The notes beneath the pieces are model-generated. The model was not told the DNA's origin and made no database searches. It was given only the letters and a program-made list of their open reading frames with translations. A stretch of DNA of 53,969 nt from Thermoanaerobaculia bacterium (GTDB taxonomy: Bacteria > Acidobacteriota > Thermoanaerobaculia > Multivoradales > JAHEKO01): positions 1-53,969 of the forward strand of contig CAMYOG010000001.1 in NCBI GenBank assembly GCA_947259925.1, read 5' to 3'. Made by a program: the position numbers and the translations under genes. Positions 51,098 to 53,969 of this stretch are shown here, piece by piece; positions within the stretch are counted from its first letter, which is position 1, and each line of letters opens with the position of its first letter.

Positions 51098-51166
51098 GAT
51101 ACTACGAACCCTTGGATACCGTTTATTGATGCGGCTTTGAGACAGGGGTGGTAGTTGGTAGTGGAA

Positions 51167-51347
51167 GTGCCATCCATTTCGTAGAGGTTCGTCGTGAGAA
51201 TCGGCCTGCCCAAGGAGGTGCTGCCCAGCTGCCAGCCCCAAGTGCCCAGCCAAGTGCCATCCATTTCGTAGAGAATCGTTGCTTAGCCCTCAGAGCTCCC
51301 TGCAGGCCAAGGAGGTGCCATCCACCTCGTAGAGGATCGTCGCAAGA
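51167..51347 (+). repeat. REP-like hairpin cluster upstream of the RAYT gene
   Basis: Three copies of a hairpin motif of the form GTGCCATCCATTTCGTAGAG begin at 51167, 51254 and 51315. Copy 3 pairs GAGGTG with CACCTC around CCATC; copy 1 has GAAGTG with CATTTC, so the stem is kept through compensating changes (allowing one G-T pair). Each hairpin is followed directly by GTAGAG. Partial copies (AAGGAGGTGCTGCC at about 51212) lie between. The cluster ends 30 bp before the transposase start. Confidence 0.75.
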
Positions 51348-51377
51348 ACCCAACCCTCTTTTCCGTCTAGATAGTCG

Positions 51378-52301
51378 ATGGCTCGAGACCTGCGCTTCAT
51401 CCCGCCCGACTCACTGGTTGAGGTCACCTCGCGGACGGTCCAGGGCCGCTATCTACTGCGCCCCTCCCGTGAGCTGAACGAGATCATCCTCGGCGTTCTG
51501 GCGCGGGCAGCTCAGTTCTATGAGGTGGAGGTCTGTGCCTTCGTCTTCCTCTCGAACCACATGCATCTGCTCCTCCGTCCCCGCGACGCCGAGCAGCTGG
51601 CTCTGTTCATGGGCTATCTCAACGGGAATCTGGCCAAGGAAGCTGGTCGTCTGCACGCATGGCGCGAGAAGTTCTGGGGTCGGCGCTACCGGGCCATTGT
51701 CGTGAGCGATGAAGAGGCGGCTCAGGTAGCGCGGCTCCGGTACCTGCTAGCACAGGGCACCAAGGAGCTCCTGGTGCGGAGCCCACGGGATTGGCCCGGG
51801 GTGTCATCGACCGAGGCTCTGCTCGAGGGCCGACGGATGGTCGGGATCTGGTTCAATCGCACGAGCGAGTACGAGGCACGGCGACGCGGCGAGCGACCGA
51901 GCCGCTATGCGTTTTCGACCGAAGAGTCCCTGAGGCTCTCGGCTCTGCCCTGCTGGGAGGGACTTGCTGCGGATCAGACGCGGGAGCGGGTGGCGGCGAT
52001 CGTTCGGGAGATCGAGGCCGAGGCGCGCAAGACTCTGCGCGAGACCGAGTCGACGGTCCTCGGCAAGCGTCGGATTCTCCGTCAGAACCCGCACGACTGC
52101 CCGAGCCGGGTGGCTCGCTCGCCAGCTCCGCGGTTCCACGCGGCCAGCCGTGAGGCCCGCAAGGTGCTCGAGCTTTCCTACTACGCCTTCACATGCGCCT
52201 ACCGGCGAGCGGTCGAGAACTTGCGCTCTGGGCTCAGGACTTCCGAGTTCCCACCAGGGTCGTTTCCGCCACGGCTGGCCTTCGTCTGTGGCGATCCTTA
52301 G
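51378..52301 (+). CDS. REP-associated tyrosine transposase (RAYT, Y1 / IS200-like)
   Basis: This 307-aa protein has the Y1 transposase HUH pair in VFLSNHMHLLLRP (H61, H63), the middle WREKFWGRRYRAIVV block, and a likely catalytic tyrosine Y122 in LRYLLAQGTKELLV, which stands where related proteins have YIHxNPV. RAYTs are single-copy domesticated relatives of IS200/IS605 transposases that act on REP hairpins. The REP-like cluster directly upstream fits this. The C-terminal 150 residues are an extension of unknown role. The ATG at 51378 is the natural start; there is no strong ribosome-binding site. Confidence 0.88.
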   Translation: MARDLRFIPPDSLVEVTSRTVQGRYLLRPSRELNEIILGVLARAAQFYEVEVCAFVFLSNHMHLLLRPRDAEQLALFMGYLNGNLAKEAGRLHAWREKFWGRRYRAIVVSDEEAAQVARLRYLLAQGTKELLVRSPRDWPGVSSTEALLEGRRMVGIWFNRTSEYEARRRGERPSRYAFSTEESLRLSALPCWEGLAADQTRERVAAIVREIEAEARKTLRETESTVLGKRRILRQNPHDCPSRVARSPAPRFHAASREARKVLELSYYAFTCAYRRAVENLRSGLRTSEFPPGSFPPRLAFVCGDP

Positions 52302-52439
52302 CGCTGGACGTTTGACCGATCTCAGTACAGCTCGAATCGTGGTGTCGCTGCCCGCGAACCGGGCAAATGCACGCGTCCGCACATCAGGCGTGGTGCCCGC
52401 AGCCTCTGTCGCCCGCGGCTAGCTTGCGGCTAGCTTAAG

Positions 52440-52478
52440 AACCGACCAGCGGTCACCAAACGGAGCCGCCGGTCGGTT
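52440..52478. terminator. Stem-loop downstream of the RAYT gene
   Basis: Thirteen-base arms (AACCGACCAGCGG and CCGCCGGTCGGTT) pair with one mismatch around a 13-base loop, starting 139 bp after the transposase stop. A tandem GCGGCTAGCTT precedes it. There is no T-run, so it may instead be the end of an inserted sequence. Confidence 0.35.
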
Positions 52479-52532
52479 AGGTACCCGGCTCTGACACTAG
52501 AGTTCCCGAAAAGGCTTCTATGAGTCGGTCGG

Positions 52533-52764
52533 CACGGTCAAGCGCTCTTTCTCGTTCATTCTTCTCTGGGGAGGTGACGTCCAGGTCTGGGACGAGCTTC
52601 TATGCGCACTCGAAAGGGCCCGTCGTGGGGCCGGTGCATGGTGAGTTGTCCGTCAAGAGATTCGGCGCTCCCATCTGGCACGCGGAGTCAGAGCTCCAAC
52701 CCAATTGCCGGAGTCGCCGGATACCGTTCGTCGTCCTCCCTCCGCTATGAGTAGGTCGGCGCTC
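52533..52764 (-). ncRNA. Candidate guide (seek/bridge) RNA region of the IS110 element
   Basis: This 232-bp non-coding stretch follows the transposase and lies between it and the trailing inverted repeat. In IS1111-group elements this side encodes the RNA that guides target choice. Several small hairpins can form here, for example GGCCC (52617-52621) with GGGCC (52628-52632). I cannot define its ends or promoter from sequence alone. Confidence 0.32.
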
Positions 52765-53778
52765 CTAGGTGGCCTGGGGAAAGGGTCGGAAGCTCTCGCC
52801 GGTGATCCATAGGCGATGCAGCAGCACGCCGATCTTGCGCGCCAGAGCGACAACGGCCTTGCTTTTGCCGACTCTTTGCTCGAGCTGTCTCGCCCATCGC
52901 AGCAGAGAGGACTCCTTGGTGCTGTGCATCGCCGCGTGGGCAGCCTGGACCAGGAGCCATCTCATCTCCTTGTCGCCCTCGCGAGTGATCCGCCCCCGGT
53001 ACTCCCGACCTCCGGAGCTGCGCAGACTTGGCCGCAGACCGAGGCACGCACCCACATCCCGGCTCTTGGTGAAGCGGTCGGATCGATCCATCCACGCGAC
53101 GTAGGCCAGGCTGACTAGCGGACCCACACCCGGCACGGTCTGCAGGCGAGCCACCAGCTCGTCCGAGCGGGATTCCGCGGTCAGCTCGGCCTGCAACTCG
53201 TCAATGCGCTGCGTCAGCTCGGCGATCGTCTCCACCAGCGGGTCGACCGCCGCCGCCAGGCTCTCCGGCAGCTTGACCTCGAGATAACGGGCGACAAACC
53301 CGCGTGGCGTCGACGACGCCATGCGGTAACCCTGGGCCCGCAAGGCACCTCGGATCGTGTTCATCAGAGCCGTGCGCGACTTCACCAGCGCCGAGCGCAC
53401 CCGCAGCCGAGTCCTGAGCTCCTGGGCCGCGGCGCTGCGCTGGTAAACCGGCCGCAGCAGTCCCAGGTCGAGCCGCCCGATCCGAGCCAGGACCTCCGCA
53501 TCCATCTCGTCGGTCTTCAGCGTCGACTCGGCGATCAGACGCACCCGCCGAGGGTTCACCACCACGACCTCGTGACCCAGCTCACGAATCAGCCGATAGA
53601 TCCAAGGCGTTATCGGGCCACACTCCAGGATCACCCGGCTCTTAGCCCGGCTCTTGAAGAAGCGGCGCAGGCTGGTCTGCGTCGTCGGGATCCGCCGGCG
53701 AACCGTCACCTCGCCCTGCTCACCCACCCCGCAGATCTCGCTGTACTTCTGGTGGACGTCGATGCCAAGATGCTCCAT
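52765..53778 (-). CDS. IS110-family DEDD transposase
   Basis: This 337-aa recombinase has an N-terminal RuvC-like DEDD domain with D7 (LGIDVH), E52 (VILECGP) and D90/D93 (LKTDEMDAEVLA), a coiled-coil linker, and the C-terminal transposase_20 domain with VPGVGPLVSLAYVAW and SSGGREYRGRITREGDKEMR, the latter holding the likely serine nucleophile. All catalytic residues and both domains are intact, so the element may be active. The gene is in the usual position, about 70 bp inside the leading inverted repeat. Confidence 0.93.
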   Translation of the reverse strand: MEHLGIDVHQKYSEICGVGEQGEVTVRRRIPTTQTSLRRFFKSRAKSRVILECGPITPWIYRLIRELGHEVVVVNPRRVRLIAESTLKTDEMDAEVLARIGRLDLGLLRPVYQRSAAAQELRTRLRVRSALVKSRTALMNTIRGALRAQGYRMASSTPRGFVARYLEVKLPESLAAAVDPLVETIAELTQRIDELQAELTAESRSDELVARLQTVPGVGPLVSLAYVAWMDRSDRFTKSRDVGACLGLRPSLRSSGGREYRGRITREGDKEMRWLLVQAAHAAMHSTKESSLLRWARQLEQRVGKSKAVVALARKIGVLLHRLWITGESFRPFPQAT

Positions 53779-53888
53779 GGTCGGTCTCCTTCCTCGGCTT
53801 CCGCCGATTTGGTTTTTCCTACCGGGCAGATTGCCACAGTAGGGAGACCGACCGACTCATCTCATCTGGCACCTCTTTCGGCTCAGAG

Positions 53889-53969
53889 TACGCCACTAAG
53901 CGCCAAGCACGGGCGGCGATCTTCGACTACATCGAGGGCTTCTACAACACCCGGCGGGTCCACTCGGGA
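53889..53969 (+). pseudogene. C-terminal fragment of an IS3-type transposase (OrfB), cut by the window edge
   Basis: The frame YATKRQARAAIFDYIEGF followed by YNTRRVHS matches the end of the rve integrase core of IS3-family OrfB (usually YAT...AR..IF.YIE.FYN..R.HS), and runs off the window. Upstream of 53889 the frame loses the pattern, so the front of the gene is absent, and the IS110 element sits just before it. The IS110 insertion or a nearby deletion has probably truncated it. Confidence 0.6.

Larger units (their letters stand above)
52520..53860 (-). mobile_element. IS110-family insertion sequence (IS1111-like)
   Basis: The DEDD transposase gene lies between 13-bp inverted repeats: ATGAGTCGGTCGG at 52520-52532 and its exact reverse complement at 53848-53860. 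Internal, non-terminal inverted repeats of this size are typical of the IS1111 subgroup; the tips probably lie a few bases outside. The leading non-coding part before the transposase start is about 82 bp and the trailing part about 245 bp. The trailing end has an extra near-copy of the repeat (52746-52758, 12 of 13 identical) right beside the transposase stop. The element is about 1.34 kb. Confidence 0.82.

Noticed and set aside
50971..51264. 97-codon minus-strand frame containing repeated LYEMDGT
   Set aside because: The repeated peptide comes from the REP-like hairpins read on the other strand. It has no ribosome-binding site or known domain and overlaps the sigma-54 promoter.
52520..52750. 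76-codon plus-strand frame in the IS110 trailing end
   Set aside because: It starts inside the inverted repeat, has no ribosome-binding site, and lies in the region expected to encode a non-coding RNA.
1..53969. tRNA, rRNA or riboswitch in the gaps
   Set aside because: I looked at the gaps for cloverleaf-like arms, anticodon loops and known aptamer cores and saw none. The strong stems are the palindromic elements, whose long perfect arms do not resemble tRNAs or riboswitches.

Overview
The window is GC-rich (by eye close to 70%) bacterial chromosome with dense, mostly housekeeping genes. I read it as an acidobacterial-type genome. The strongest markers are two tandem proteins that join an N-terminal GWxTD domain to a C-terminal VWFA domain of the acidobacterial type, a large DUF5916 outer-membrane-like protein, and the general gene complement. 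The lineage is an inference; there is no rRNA gene here to confirm it, and I see no tRNA gene or CRISPR array.

Layout. 1-386 is the start of a metallo-beta-lactamase-fold gene that runs off the left edge. 443-5571 is a six-gene operon: a helical protein, an SPFH protein with a C-terminal zinc ribbon, a secreted protein and three zinc-ribbon proteins, two of them membrane-anchored. It resembles the YdjG/YdjI part of the Bacillus envelope-stress operon and is the best candidate for a poorly described system. 5572-7403 is a pseudouridine catabolism pair (psuG, pfkB-type kinase), divergent from a fused E1 alpha-beta 2-oxoacid dehydrogenase. 9792-12635 is a MoxR ATPase with a 661-aa TraB-like partner. 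12648-20676 holds argS, a macrodomain protein, a broken archaeal-type phosphoglycerate mutase, eda, trmJ and maf. 20684-25871 holds the two GWxTD/VWFA paralogues. 25965-33523 holds a cysteine desulfurase and mnmA (sulfur transfer to tRNA), a SRPBCC protein, an S10 peptidase, rsmI, a split glutamine-dependent NAD synthetase and a SurA-like chaperone. 33524-40033 holds a lytic transglycosylase, HIT protein, murA, prmC, prfA, rpmE (zinc-free type) and rpmB. 40622-46445 holds envelope and secreted proteins (DUF5916, DUF1326, M14 peptidase). 46742-50974 is a two-component system (sigma-54 activator plus membrane histidine kinase), which has a near-consensus sigma-54 promoter in front of the kinase. 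51167-53969 is a mobile region: REP-like hairpins beside a RAYT transposase, a complete IS110-type element, and an IS3-type transposase remnant at the right edge.

Two features recur. First, three intergenic gaps (16106-16291, 40189-40370, 46551-46735) hold 182-186 bp palindromic elements with 30-39 bp near-perfect terminal arms but largely different sequences, and a fourth gap (19683-20050) holds a related hairpin amplified into four 90-91 bp tandem units. Second, several transcription-unit starts have a -10-like box only 6-12 bases before the ATG, which suggests leaderless or near-leaderless mRNAs.

Two genes (the phosphoglycerate mutase and mnmA) each carry a small internal deletion with a frameshift. 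These are either real decay or assembly errors, and reads would decide.
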